Positions 26,267 through 35,705 are shown, numbered from the stretch's first letter. The stretch: 64,000 bases of DNA from Hymenobacter puniceus (GCF_014333525.1 NZ_JACSCX010000009.1:1-64000), one strand, 5' to 3'. The notes: a model not told the origin generated them from the letters alone. Numbers and translations: made by a program.

Positions 26267-26995
26267 ATGAAAAAGTCCGCTTTTTTCCTCGCCGCCCTCT
26301 GCTCGGGCTCCCTGCTGGTGGCCAGCTGCAGCAACGACAAAGCTGCCGATTCAACGGCCACGACCACCGAAACGACCACCACCGAAGGCGTCGCCTCCGG
26401 TGATATGGCCGGTATGGACCACTCGGCCGGGGCCGCGGGCAGCGCCGCCGCGGGCGGAGACTCCCCCCTGATGGCCTCGATGAATGAGATGATGCAGAAG
26501 ATGGAGGCCAGCAAGCCCAAGGGCAATACTGACCACGACTTTGCACACCACATGCTAGAGCACCACAAGGGCGCCGTGGCCATGGCCGACATTGAGCTGC
26601 GCGACGGCAAGGACGCCACCATGCGCCAGATGGCCGAGAAAATCAAAGCTGACCAGCTCAAGGAAATCACCGAGCTCGAAGCCGTGGCCACCCGCCTCGA
26701 CAGCGCCCCCACCAACTACAAGCCCAACGACCCCGCCGACCCCTTCACCAGCAAGATGAAGGCCTCGATGGACGGCATGATGCAGAACATGCCCAAGCCC
26801 GTGGCTAACCCGGACATGAACTTCAACATGCTCATGACGGTGCACCACCAAAGCGCCGTGGACATGGCCAAAGCCGAGCTGGCGCACGGCAAGGACACCA
26901 AGCTCAAGGAGATGGCCCAGATGATGATTACCGCCCAGGAGAAGGAAATCGCTGATTTCAAGGCCTGGCACGACCAGAACACCGACAAGATGTAA
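26267..26995 (+). CDS. DUF305 lipoprotein, copy 3
   Basis: 242 residues from the ATG at 26267. The signal peptide ends in LVASC. A Thr-rich and Gly/Ala-rich spacer is followed by two DUF305 repeats (HHMLEHHKGAVAMADIEL; VHHQSAVDMAKAEL). It is the longest of three DUF305 proteins in the window. It has no AAATTATGCAA site in front and is probably co-transcribed with the HMBD lipoprotein gene. Confidence 0.85.
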   Translation: MKKSAFFLAALCSGSLLVASCSNDKAADSTATTTETTTTEGVASGDMAGMDHSAGAAGSAAAGGDSPLMASMNEMMQKMEASKPKGNTDHDFAHHMLEHHKGAVAMADIELRDGKDATMRQMAEKIKADQLKEITELEAVATRLDSAPTNYKPNDPADPFTSKMKASMDGMMQNMPKPVANPDMNFNMLMTVHHQSAVDMAKAELAHGKDTKLKEMAQMMITAQEKEIADFKAWHDQNTDKM

Positions 26996-27083
26996 TTCCC
27001 GGCAGCCGGTGGCGCCGCCGCGTGGCGGGTGCCACCGGCTGCCATCCTCACCCATCCCCACCATAACAGCTATCCCGTTTCCC

Positions 27084-27641
27084 ATGAAGATTGTAAAGAT
27101 TTCGTTCGTTGCTGCCGCGCTTTTCGCCCTCGCTCCCCTGGCCTCGCAGGCCCAGCACGCCCACGGCGCGGGTGCCGCAGACAAGCACATCGCCCCCGGC
27201 GAAACCCACGCCCACGCCTCGCCGCACGGCGGCATGGTGCGCTCGGCCAAGCCCTACCACATGGAGCTCGTGCAGCAGCCCACTGAGCTGCGCATCTACC
27301 TGCTGGGCGACAAGATGGCGGCCGTGCCGAACAAGACCCTGACGGGCTCGGTGATGGTACAGACCACCGACAACAAGACGACGACCGTGCCACTGACGGC
27401 CGGCGGCACCGACTACGTGGTGGCCAAGCTGCCCGCCGGTGCCAAAGCCCGCACCGCCATCGTGAGCCTGAAAAACGGCGAGCAGGCGCTGAACGTGCGC
27501 TTCGACAAGCTGGACACGGCGGTCAAAGCCGGCAAGTCGGTGTCGGCTGCCTACACCTGCCCCATGAACTGCGAAGGCTCGGCCAGCGACAAGCCGGGCA
27601 GCTGCCCGAAGTGCGGCATGGCCCTGGTCAAAAAGGCATAG
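27084..27641 (+). CDS. Secreted heavy-metal-binding (HMBD) protein, copy 2
   Basis: 185 residues from the ATG at 27084 (signal peptide MKIVKISFVAAALFALAPLASQAQ). A His-rich N-terminus (HAHGAGAADKH; ETHAHASPHGG), a beta-rich middle and the same C-terminal HMBD as copy 1 (CPMNCEGSAS, CPKCGMALVKKA). The two genes are clearly duplicates about 17.7 kb apart. A strong hairpin follows. Confidence 0.8.
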   Translation: MKIVKISFVAAALFALAPLASQAQHAHGAGAADKHIAPGETHAHASPHGGMVRSAKPYHMELVQQPTELRIYLLGDKMAAVPNKTLTGSVMVQTTDNKTTTVPLTAGGTDYVVAKLPAGAKARTAIVSLKNGEQALNVRFDKLDTAVKAGKSVSAAYTCPMNCEGSASDKPGSCPKCGMALVKKA

Positions 27642-27686
27642 ACGGAGCCTGTTTTTCGGACGCAGTGCGTCCGGGCCCTTCTCCGT
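27642..27686 (+). terminator. Two-layer hairpin terminator
   Basis: An inner CGGACGCA/TGCGTCCG stem and an outer ACGGAG/CTCCGT pair directly follow the HMBD gene. The loop side contains the T-run; efficiency is uncertain. Confidence 0.5.
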
Positions 27687-27745
27687 CTTGGGTCGTCTGC
27701 TGCTGCAACGGCGGGCGGCCCTCTGACTGGCATTAACCTGATTAT

Positions 27746-28993
27746 ATGAAGTATCTGAAAATGACAAATGGCGGGCGTTGGCTGCTGGTGCTGGCCCTGG
27801 TGCTGCTCGGGCTGAGCCCGGACGAGGTGCGCGCGCAAACGGTCGTGAGCCTGGACAGCGCCGAAGCCCAGACCCTGCGCCGGCACCCGCGGCTGCGGCA
27901 GTCGGACCGGGAAATCGAGGAGCAGCGTGCCCTCAAGCGGGGCTCGTTTGCGCCCGCCAACCCGGACTTTTTGTTCTCGGCCCCCACGGGCGAGATGTGG
28001 GCCCCGGGCGTGGTCCAGACTATCGACCTGCCCAACGTTTACCGGCAGCAGTCTAAGGTGGCGCAGGCCGGCATTACCCTGGCCGAGCGCAACCGCGACG
28101 TGAGCCGGGCCAGCGTGCTGCGCGACACCCGCCTGGCGTACTTAAGCCTCCAGTTCGCGGAGGCGCAGGTGCGGCAGCTCACCTACCAGGATAGCTTGTT
28201 CCGGGTATTGAGCCTGGCTACCGAGCGCCTGTTCAAGGCCGGTGAAGTCACCTCGCTGCAGCGCATCAGCACCGACGCCGAAGCCCGGCAGGTGACCGTG
28301 CAGCTGCAGCAAGCCACCGCCGACCGGCAGGCCGCCCAGCGCCGCCTGGGCTTATTGCTGGGGCGGCCCAACGAAGCGCTGGCCACCAGCACTGACCTGG
28401 GCCGCACCGGCGCGGAGCTGGCCCAAACGGGCACCGCGCTACTCGCGGGTCTGCCTGCCGAAGACAGCAGCGCCTTGGTGCGCAGTCCTACGCTAGCGGC
28501 CGCGGCCCAGAACGTAGCCTTGAGCCAGTCGGGCATCAGCTTGGTACGTGCCCGGCGCACCCCGGCGTTAACGGTGGGCTATCAGAACCAGGCCTTTGAG
28601 AACTCCGCCATCAAGTACCGCTTCCAGTTTGGCGTGTCCGTGCCCATCTGGTTCTGGACCTACCGCTCCCAGCTGCAGGCGGCTACCGCCCGCTCTCAGG
28701 CGGCCAGCTACCAGCTGCAGGCCCAGCGCCTGGAGCTCAGCAGCCAGTACCAGCAGGCCCTGGCCGATACGCGCAAATTCTCCGCTTCGCTGGGCTACTA
28801 CGAGCAAACCGGCCTGCCGCAGTCGCGGGCCATCATCAGCCAGTCCCAGCGCCTGTTCCGGGCCGGGGAAGTGAGCTACCTGCAGCTCATTTTGAGCTTG
28901 AACCAGGCTTTTGCCATCCAGAACACCTACCTGACCACCATCCGCGACTACCGCCAGGCTTTGGTCGAGCTTAACTACCTGCGGGGCGAATAA
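27746..28993 (+). CDS. TolC/CusC-family outer-membrane efflux protein
   Basis: 415 residues. After a signal peptide (cleavage near VRAQ), two long helical hairpin repeats are visible (about residues 30-215 and 240-415), the outer-membrane efflux protein pattern. An ATG at 27761 is an alternative start. It is the first gene of an efflux cluster with two adaptor-type proteins and an RND pump, and so should form the outer-membrane duct of a metal efflux system. Confidence 0.85.
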   Translation: MKYLKMTNGGRWLLVLALVLLGLSPDEVRAQTVVSLDSAEAQTLRRHPRLRQSDREIEEQRALKRGSFAPANPDFLFSAPTGEMWAPGVVQTIDLPNVYRQQSKVAQAGITLAERNRDVSRASVLRDTRLAYLSLQFAEAQVRQLTYQDSLFRVLSLATERLFKAGEVTSLQRISTDAEARQVTVQLQQATADRQAAQRRLGLLLGRPNEALATSTDLGRTGAELAQTGTALLAGLPAEDSSALVRSPTLAAAAQNVALSQSGISLVRARRTPALTVGYQNQAFENSAIKYRFQFGVSVPIWFWTYRSQLQAATARSQAASYQLQAQRLELSSQYQQALADTRKFSASLGYYEQTGLPQSRAIISQSQRLFRAGEVSYLQLILSLNQAFAIQNTYLTTIRDYRQALVELNYLRGE

Positions 28994-29005
28994 CCGTCAA
29001 CCATC

Positions 29006-29635
29006 ATGAAACAACTCCTGATTTTGCTGCTGGGCCTGCTGCTGTGCGGCACAGCCTACGCCCACGGGGGCGAGGACCACGGCGACGGACCCAAAGCGGG
29101 CACGGCCGCGGGCGCGACGTCGTTTTCGGTGGCCGCGCTCTCCGAGCAGTTCGAGGCGCTGCTGCGCTACGAGCCCCTGGAAGGGGGTAAGCCCGCCGAT
29201 TTGCGCCTGTTCCTGTCCGACTACGCCACCAACGCCCCCATCAAAGGCGCCAAGCTCACGCTTACCACCCCGGAAGATGCCAACCTGAAGTGGGCGGTGA
29301 CCGAGCAGGAGCCGGGCGTGTACCTCGTGGAAGGCCAGTTTCCGGCCAACAAGGCCTACAGCTTCGCCCTCAACGTCGTGGCCGGCGAGACGGCCGACCT
29401 GCTGCTGCTCGAAGGCATCAAGGTCGGCGAGAAGCTGCCCGTGGCGGCCGCCGCCCCCGTCGCGGCCACGTCGCTTTTCTCGTCCTGGAAAACCATCCTG
29501 GCGTTGGTCGGCGCCTTTGTGCTGGGCATCGGCCTCACGGCCCTGCTCATGCGGCGCCGGCGCCAGCCCCCGGAGCCCGCGCTGCAAACCTCGGAGCAGG
29601 CGTTGACGGCCAGCCGCCGCACCCCCTTTCCTTAA
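29006..29635 (+). CDS. Periplasmic membrane-anchored protein of the metal efflux cluster
   Basis: 209 residues. The signal peptide is followed at once by HGGEDHGDG, a likely metal-binding motif. A beta-rich domain (about residues 35-145) precedes one TM helix (about 165-185) and a short Arg-rich cytoplasmic tail. The same HGGEDHG opens the mature adaptor encoded next. I do not recognise the domain beyond a general resemblance to accessory proteins of Bacteroidota CusA/CzcA operons. Confidence 0.65.
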   Translation: MKQLLILLLGLLLCGTAYAHGGEDHGDGPKAGTAAGATSFSVAALSEQFEALLRYEPLEGGKPADLRLFLSDYATNAPIKGAKLTLTTPEDANLKWAVTEQEPGVYLVEGQFPANKAYSFALNVVAGETADLLLLEGIKVGEKLPVAAAAPVAATSLFSSWKTILALVGAFVLGIGLTALLMRRRRQPPEPALQTSEQALTASRRTPFP

Positions 29636-29647
29636 TGCTACCCCGAT

Positions 29648-30793
29648 ATGAAAACCAAGCATAAATTCCTGGCGGCCACGGCCGCCGCGGGACTGGTACT
29701 GACGGTACTGCTCCCTCCCCCCGGCCTGGTACAGGCGCACGGGGGCGAAGACCACGGCGGCACGGCCAAGGCCAGCACCGGCGTAGCGTCCACCGACGAG
29801 GTGCTGCTGCCCAAGGAAAGCCAGTTCCTGTTCGAGGTCCGCACCAGCCTAGCTGCCTTCTCGACTACTTACAGCCGGGCTACGCTCTACGGCACGGTAT
29901 CGGCCGCGGCTGGTGGCGAAGGCCGCGTGGTGGTGCCCCAGACGGGGCGCATCGTGAGTCTCGCTGCTCAGGTTGGTAAGACGGTGCGCGCCGGGCAGAC
30001 GCTGGCCGTTATCGAGCAAACCCTGGACGCCACCCAGCAAATCGGGCTCAGCACCGAGCGGGCCAACGCTCAGGCCGAGCTGAGAGCGGCCCAGCAGGAC
30101 TACGCCCGCCTGCAAAGCATCGCCGACATCGCCGCCCGCAAAGACGTGGTGGCCGCCGAGCTGCGCCTGCGCCAGGCCCGCCAGAACGCCAGCATCCAGA
30201 ACGGCCAGGCCGGCCAGCGCCGCGTGTCCATCACCTCGCCGGTGAGTGGTACCGTGGACGTGTTTAACCTGGCCGTGGGCCAGCAAGTCAACCAGGGCGA
30301 CGAGTTGTTCCGCGTCATCAACCCCGGCAAGCTGCGGGTGGAAGCTCAGGTGTTTGCCCAGGATTTGGCTAAGGTCACGCCCGGCGCCCGGTTTCGGGTC
30401 GAAGGCCTGCAGGGCCAGTCCGGTGTACCCGCCAGTCTCGTGGTATTCTCGAACGTGGTGAATCCGGTGAACCAGGCCCGACAGCTGGTGCTGGAGCTCG
30501 ATGCCGCCGAAGGCAGCGCCTACCGCGCCGGTCAGGCCGTGAACGTGCAGGTGGTGGGCCAGACCGGCGGCGGTACCCCGCAGCTGGTGGTGCCCACTTC
30601 GGCCATTACCGATTTGAATGGCAAGCCCGTGGTGTTCGTGCACACCGAGCCCGAGCGCTTCAAGATTCGCTTCGTGCAGCCCGGGGCCGTCAACGGCCAG
30701 CAAACGGTGCTGGTGCAGGGCCAAGTCAACGAAAACGACCGGGTGGTGACCACCGGCACCTACCAGCTCAAATCCATTTACCTCAATCAATAG
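29648..30793 (+). CDS. RND efflux periplasmic adaptor (CusB/CzcB-like)
   Basis: 381 residues. N-terminal signal, then HGGEDHGG. The lipoyl/barrel-sandwich halves flank a helical hairpin (about residues 130-185: QAELRAAQQDYARLQS..), followed by beta-barrel and membrane-proximal domains (LRVEAQVFAQDLAKV; VPTSAITDLNGKPVVFV). Adaptors link the inner-membrane RND pump to TolC. Together with the genes before and after it, it makes a complete tripartite system. Confidence 0.88.
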   Translation: MKTKHKFLAATAAAGLVLTVLLPPPGLVQAHGGEDHGGTAKASTGVASTDEVLLPKESQFLFEVRTSLAAFSTTYSRATLYGTVSAAAGGEGRVVVPQTGRIVSLAAQVGKTVRAGQTLAVIEQTLDATQQIGLSTERANAQAELRAAQQDYARLQSIADIAARKDVVAAELRLRQARQNASIQNGQAGQRRVSITSPVSGTVDVFNLAVGQQVNQGDELFRVINPGKLRVEAQVFAQDLAKVTPGARFRVEGLQGQSGVPASLVVFSNVVNPVNQARQLVLELDAAEGSAYRAGQAVNVQVVGQTGGGTPQLVVPTSAITDLNGKPVVFVHTEPERFKIRFVQPGAVNGQQTVLVQGQVNENDRVVTTGTYQLKSIYLNQ

Positions 30794-30827
30794 GTACCGC
30801 TCCGCGGTGACTGCTTCCTCCTTCCCC

Positions 30828-31337
30828 ATGAAAAACCTCTTTGCTCCCGTGGTGCTGACCGCCACGCTTTCACTTGCCACTGCCAGCGTGCAAGCTCAGA
30901 CGGCCCCGGCCGCCAGCTCCGCCGACGAGGCCGCCGTGAAAGCGGTGCTGACCAAGTACCAGCAGGCCGTGCAAAAGCTCGATACCACGGGCACCGCCCG
31001 CCTGTTCACGGCCAACTCCCAGGTGTTCGAGTCGGGTGGGGTGGAAGGCACCTACCGGCACTACGCCGAGCACCACCTGGCCCCGGAGCTGAGCGAGTTC
31101 AGTGCTTTCACCTTCAGCGATTACAAAGCCGCTGTGCAGGTAGACGGTCCCTACGCCTTCGCGACGGAAACCTACACCTACACCATCAACCTCAAGAAAG
31201 ACCCCAAGGAGAAAGAGGCCAAGGCGCCCATCGTGCGCCGCGGGGTGGCCACGTCCGTGCTGCGCAAAAACGCCGCCGGTCAGTGGCAAATCATGAGCAC
31301 TCATACCTCGGCCCGCACTCCCCGCGTCAAAAAATAA
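30828..31337 (+). CDS. Secreted SnoaL/NTF2-like (DUF4440) protein
   Basis: 169 residues from the ATG at 30828, chosen because it begins the signal peptide (cleavage near VQAQ). The mature part has the cone-fold pattern AAVKAVLTKYQQAVQKLDTTGTARLFTANSQVFESGG and ends with WQIMSTHTSARTPR, typical of DUF4440/NTF2-like proteins. Catalytic function is unknown. It sits between adaptor and pump genes, on the same strand. Confidence 0.75.
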   Translation: MKNLFAPVVLTATLSLATASVQAQTAPAASSADEAAVKAVLTKYQQAVQKLDTTGTARLFTANSQVFESGGVEGTYRHYAEHHLAPELSEFSAFTFSDYKAAVQVDGPYAFATETYTYTINLKKDPKEKEAKAPIVRRGVATSVLRKNAAGQWQIMSTHTSARTPRVKK

Positions 31338-31440
31338 GCTGTTCGGCAGGCTTGGGCGACTGCCCGGTTCGCTGCCTATTCCGGGAGGAGAGGGGCCCCA
31401 CCCGGCCGCTCTCGCTTCTTCCTCTTTGCGCTAACCACCG

Positions 31441-34400
31441 ATGCTAGACAAGATAATTCGCTTTGCCCTGCAGAACCGCCTGCTCATGCTGGCTTTTGCC
31501 GTGGGACTGCTCATTGCGGGTAGCTACACCGCAAATCAACTACCCGTGGACGTACTGCCCGACCTGGACCGGCCCCGCGTAACGGTGTTTCTGGAAGCGC
31601 CCGGCATGGCCCCCGAAGAAGTGGAAGCCCTGGTGACACTGCCCGTGGAAACCGCCCTGAACGGCGCCACCGGCGTGTCGGCGGTGCGCTCCAACTCAGC
31701 CATTGGCCTCGGGATGGTGTTCGTCGAGTTCGACTACGGCACCGACATCTTCACCGCCCGCCAGATAGTTAGCGAGAAGCTGCAAACCACAGGCGAGCAA
31801 CTGCCCCAGGGCGTTACGCCGGTGCTGGGCCCCATTTCCTCGGTCATGGGGCAAATAATGCTGGTCGGGCTGTCGGGTGGGAAGGAGACGAACGCGGCCG
31901 ACCTGCGCACGCTGGCCAACTACACCGTACGCCAGCGCCTGCTCAGCATCCCCGGCGTGGCCCAGGTCATTCCCATCGGCGGCGACAACCTGCAGTACCA
32001 AGTGCTGCTGGATATGCCCCGCCTGAACGCCACCGGCTTGACCGTGAACCAGGTGGAAGAAGCCCTGCGCCAGTCCAACCTGAACACCACTGGCAACTTC
32101 TTCGACCGCAACGGCTCGGAAGTGCTGATTCGCAACCTAGGCCGGCTGCGCTCGGTGGCCGACATTGAAAATATCATCGTCGGCTACCGCGAGCAGTCCC
32201 CTATCCGGGTAGCAGACATTGCTAAGGTGGAATTCGGGGCCCGCTTCAAGCGCGGCGACGGCAGCGTGAACGGCAAGCCGGCCGTGATTCTGAGTATCGA
32301 AAAGCAGCCGGGCGCGGCCACCGTGGGTTTGACCGAAGCGGTAGAAAAAGCCCTGGTCGAGCTGAAGCCCTCGCTGCCCAAGGACGTGCAGGTCAATACC
32401 CGCTTGTTCAAGCAGTCCGAGTTTATCGAGTCCTCGATTACCAACGTGGAGGAAGCCCTGCGCGACGGCGCCATTCTGGTCGTCATCGTGCTGTTTGCCT
32501 TTCTGCTGAACGTGCGCACTACGTTCATCTCGCTGGTGGCCATTCCGCTGTCCTTGCTGGTCACGGCGCTGGTGTTTCGCTTTGCCGGCATTAGCATCAA
32601 CACCATGACGCTCGGCGGCCTGGCCATTGCCATCGGCGAGCTGGTGGACGACGCCATTGTGGACGTGGAAAATGTGTACCGCCGCCTGCGCGAAAATAAG
32701 CAGAGGGCGAACCCACAGCCGGTTCTGAAAGTCATTTACTCGGCCAGCTCCGAGGTGCGCAACTCCATTGTGTACGCCACCATCATCGTGGTGCTGGTGT
32801 TCCTGCCGCTGTTTGCGCTGGAAGGCATGGAGGGCCGCATTTTCGCGCCGCTGGGCATTGCCTACATCACCAGCATTGTGGCCTCGCTGTTCGTGTCGCT
32901 CACCGTCACGCCGGTGCTGTGCTACTACCTGCTGCCCAAGATGAAGCAGATGGACCACCCCGAAACCGACGGCGGGCTGGTGCGCTGGCTCAAGAAAAAA
33001 GACACCCGCCTGCTCGGCTGGGGCCTGCAGCACCCCAAAGCCATCCTTGGGGTGACCGGGGCGCTGTTCGTGGCGGCCATGACACTAATTCCCTTCTTCG
33101 GCACCGAGTTTCTGCCGCCCTTCAACGAAGGCTCGCTCACGGTCAACTTCTCGGCCCCGGCCGGTACCTCGCTCATCGAGTCCAACCGCCTGGGCAGCCT
33201 GGGCGAGCAGCAGATGCTCAAGATTCCGGAAGTGGCCTTCACCGCCCGCCGCACCGGCCGCGCCGAGCTCGACGAGCACGCCGAGTCGGTGAACAACTCG
33301 GAAATTGAGGTGGCTTTCAAGACCGAAGCCGAGCTGGAAAAAGAGGGCAGAACCATGCGCAGCCGCGACGAAATCCTGGCCGACATGCGCGACAAGCTCA
33401 GCTTGATTACGGGCGTGAACGTCAACATCGGCCAGCCCATTTCCCACCGCCTCGACCACCTGCTCTCGGGCGTGCGGGCCCAGGTGGCCATCAAGGTGTT
33501 CGGCAACGACTTGCTGGAGCTGCGCCGCTATGCCAACGAGGTGCGCACTGCCGCCAGCACGGTGCCCGGCGTGGTGGACCTGCAGGTGGAAAAGCAGGTG
33601 CAGATTCCCCAGCTGCTCATCCGGCCCAAGGACGACGCCCTGCGCGCCTACGGCATGGCGCGCGGCGAAGTGGTACGCGACCTGGAAACCCTGTTTCAGG
33701 GGGCGGTAGTGTCGCAGATGCTCGACGGGCAGAAGCGCTTCGACCTGGTGGTGAAGCTGCCCGAAGCCCAGCGCAACGACATTGCCGCCATCGGCCAGAC
33801 GCGCATCGAAACGCCCAGCGGCGCCATGATTCCCGTGAGCCAGGTGGCCGACATCGTCTACGAACCGGGCCCGAACACCGTCAACCACGAAAACACCCAA
33901 CGCCGGATTACCATCTCGCTCAATGTGGCCGAGCGCGACCTGGGCTCCACGGTCAAGGAAATTCAGGCTAAGGTGAATTCGCAGGTGAAGCTGCCGCCGG
34001 GCTACTACCTCACCTACGGCGGGCAGTTCGAAAGCCAGCAGTCGGCCTCGCAGAAGATTCTCTGGCTGAGCTTGTTTTCGCTGGCCGGCATTTTCCTGGT
34101 GCTGTTCTCGCACTTCAAGTCCAGCTACATGGTGGGACAGATTATGCTCAACATTCCGCTGGCCCTCATCGGCTCGGTGGTGGCGGTGCTGCTCACCGGC
34201 GGCACGTTCAGCATTGCCTCACTGGTGGGTTTCATCACGCTCACTGGTATTGCCTCGCGCAACGGCATCATGATGATTTCGCACTACATCCACCTCGTGG
34301 AGCACGAAGGGGAGAAGTTCGGCATCCCGATGATTATCCGCGGCTCCTTGGAGCGGCTGGTGCCCGTGCTGATGACGGCCCTGGTAGCGGCCCTGGCCCT

Positions 34401-34662
34401 GGTGCCGCTCACGCTGGCCAAGGACGCGCCGGGCAAGGAAATCCTCTACCCGGTAGCCACCGTCATCCTCGGTGGCCTGCTCAGCTCCACCTTCCTCGAC
34501 ATCATTGTGACGCCGGTAGTGTTCTGGCTGGTAGGGGAGAAGGCCCTGGCGCAATACTTCGCCTCCCACCAGGAAACGGGTTTGGATGACCACCCGCAGG
34601 AGCTTGACGCGCAGCCGCTCACCCCACCCTCGGATTTGAATCCGGTGCTGCCCATCCGCTAG
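31441..34662 (+). CDS. Heavy-metal RND efflux pump (CusA/CzcA family)
   Basis: 1073 residues, full length. Twelve TM helices and two large periplasmic loops are visible; the N-terminus has the usual LPVDVLPDLDRPRVTV. The TM4 segment LAIAIGELVDDAIVDVENVYRR carries the charged residues of the proton relay. HME-type RND pumps expel Cu(I)/Ag(I) or divalent Zn/Co/Cd by proton antiport; the context favours copper, but the ion cannot be read from the sequence with confidence. The next gene starts 3 bp after its stop. Confidence 0.9.
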   Translation: MLDKIIRFALQNRLLMLAFAVGLLIAGSYTANQLPVDVLPDLDRPRVTVFLEAPGMAPEEVEALVTLPVETALNGATGVSAVRSNSAIGLGMVFVEFDYGTDIFTARQIVSEKLQTTGEQLPQGVTPVLGPISSVMGQIMLVGLSGGKETNAADLRTLANYTVRQRLLSIPGVAQVIPIGGDNLQYQVLLDMPRLNATGLTVNQVEEALRQSNLNTTGNFFDRNGSEVLIRNLGRLRSVADIENIIVGYREQSPIRVADIAKVEFGARFKRGDGSVNGKPAVILSIEKQPGAATVGLTEAVEKALVELKPSLPKDVQVNTRLFKQSEFIESSITNVEEALRDGAILVVIVLFAFLLNVRTTFISLVAIPLSLLVTALVFRFAGISINTMTLGGLAIAIGELVDDAIVDVENVYRRLRENKQRANPQPVLKVIYSASSEVRNSIVYATIIVVLVFLPLFALEGMEGRIFAPLGIAYITSIVASLFVSLTVTPVLCYYLLPKMKQMDHPETDGGLVRWLKKKDTRLLGWGLQHPKAILGVTGALFVAAMTLIPFFGTEFLPPFNEGSLTVNFSAPAGTSLIESNRLGSLGEQQMLKIPEVAFTARRTGRAELDEHAESVNNSEIEVAFKTEAELEKEGRTMRSRDEILADMRDKLSLITGVNVNIGQPISHRLDHLLSGVRAQVAIKVFGNDLLELRRYANEVRTAASTVPGVVDLQVEKQVQIPQLLIRPKDDALRAYGMARGEVVRDLETLFQGAVVSQMLDGQKRFDLVVKLPEAQRNDIAAIGQTRIETPSGAMIPVSQVADIVYEPGPNTVNHENTQRRITISLNVAERDLGSTVKEIQAKVNSQVKLPPGYYLTYGGQFESQQSASQKILWLSLFSLAGIFLVLFSHFKSSYMVGQIMLNIPLALIGSVVAVLLTGGTFSIASLVGFITLTGIASRNGIMMISHYIHLVEHEGEKFGIPMIIRGSLERLVPVLMTALVAALALVPLTLAKDAPGKEILYPVATVILGGLLSSTFLDIIVTPVVFWLVGEKALAQYFASHQETGLDDHPQELDAQPLTPPSDLNPVLPIR

Positions 34663-34665
34663 GCG

Positions 34666-34977
34666 ATGCTGCACGCTTTTCTGCACATCACGGTGCCGGG
34701 GCTGTATGCCCTGGCCTTTCACCGCCCCCACTGGCGGCGGATTTGGGCGGTGCTGGCCGCTGCCCTGCTGCTGGACCTGGACCACTTATGGGCCACGCCC
34801 TTCTATGACCCGAACCGCTGCAGCATCAACTTCCACACCTTTCACACCTACTGGGCCATCGGCGGCTACGCGCTGCTCTTGCTGCCCGCCCGCACGCGCA
34901 TCTGGGCCGTGGGCTTTCTGCTGCACATGGTGCTGGACTACACCGAATGCTGGCAGCGCGGCATTTACCTGCCTTAA
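34666..34977 (+). CDS. DUF6122 membrane protein
   Basis: 103 residues with about three TM helices and the family motif LLLDLDHLWATPFYDPNRCSINFHTFH, then LLHMVLDYTECW. The function of DUF6122 is unknown; the conserved Asp/His residues suggest a membrane metal site or hydrolase. It follows the RND pump by 3 bp and is followed by the second HMA-AraC gene, so it is in a copper operon, as is the longer copy at 19174-19959. Confidence 0.75.
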   Translation: MLHAFLHITVPGLYALAFHRPHWRRIWAVLAAALLLDLDHLWATPFYDPNRCSINFHTFHTYWAIGGYALLLLPARTRIWAVGFLLHMVLDYTECWQRGIYLP

Positions 34978-34989
34978 TCTTTCTTGCTA

Positions 34990-35619
34990 ATGCCCAATAG
35001 CCCCGATTCTGCTTTGCCCACCACCGTGCTTTACATCAAGCACATGGTGTGCGCGCGCGGTATTCGGGTAGTGCGGCAGGAGCTGGAGGGAATCGGATTG
35101 CAGGTACTCGACGTGCGCCTGGGCGCGGCCACGGTAGCGGGCACGGCCGAAGAGCTCGACTGGCCCCGCCTGCGGGCCACGCTGGAAGCGGCCCGGTTTG
35201 CGCTGCTTGAAACCTTCCACCAGACCTTGGTGGAACGCGTGACCGTGGCCGTGAACCGCCTGCTGCGCGAGCCCGGCGAAAGCCTGCGGCACCGGGCCTT
35301 TGGGGCGGCCGTGGCCCGGGAGCTGGGCCTGACCTACGGGCAGCTCAGCGCCGCCTTTGCCCGCCTAGTGGGCGACAAGACGCTGGCGGCCTACATTCTT
35401 AGTCAACGCCTGGCCTATGCCCAGGAGCTGCTGCTTTCCTCTTCTCTGAGCGTGGGCCTCATTGCCCGGCGCCTGGGCTATGCCAGCCTGGCACATTTCT
35501 CCGGCCAGTTCCGGCGTTTGGCCCGCTGCTCGCCTTCCGCGTATCGCCGCCTGCTGCGGGCCGAAATGATTCCAGTAGTCAGCGAGGCGGCCCCAAATCA
35601 TGCAAGGGAAGGAGAGTAA
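34990..35619 (+). CDS. HMA-AraC fusion regulator, copy 2 (degenerate metal site)
   Basis: 209 residues from the ATG at 34990. It has the same plan as copy 1 (20774-21406): an HMA-like N-terminus and an AraC HTH (LSVGLIARRLGYASLAHFSGQFRRLARCSPSAYRRL). In the metal site the sequence is MVCARG instead of MVCPQC, so the second Cys is gone. It may sense another ligand, be constitutive, or form mixed dimers with copy 1. The island motif for the next gene lies inside its last codons (35595-35605). Confidence 0.78.
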   Translation: MPNSPDSALPTTVLYIKHMVCARGIRVVRQELEGIGLQVLDVRLGAATVAGTAEELDWPRLRATLEAARFALLETFHQTLVERVTVAVNRLLREPGESLRHRAFGAAVARELGLTYGQLSAAFARLVGDKTLAAYILSQRLAYAQELLLSSSLSVGLIARRLGYASLAHFSGQFRRLARCSPSAYRRLLRAEMIPVVSEAAPNHAREGE

Positions 35620-35657
35620 TATGTAAAACCGTAGGCCACAGAGCAGGTATACTTAGG
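35595..35657 (+). promoter_or_regulatory. Copper-island promoter f (DUF326 storage protein)
   Basis: AAATCATGCAA at 35595-35605 (one mismatch), TGTA at offset 27-30 (35622-35625), and TATACTTA at 35648, offset 53. The start codon of the downstream gene is at 35706. The motif overlaps the 3' end of the upstream regulator gene. Confidence 0.65.
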
Positions 35658-35705
35658 CAGCGACCCGGTTGGGTTGCCTCGTTCGTTCACCTACACCCCT
35701 TTCCC

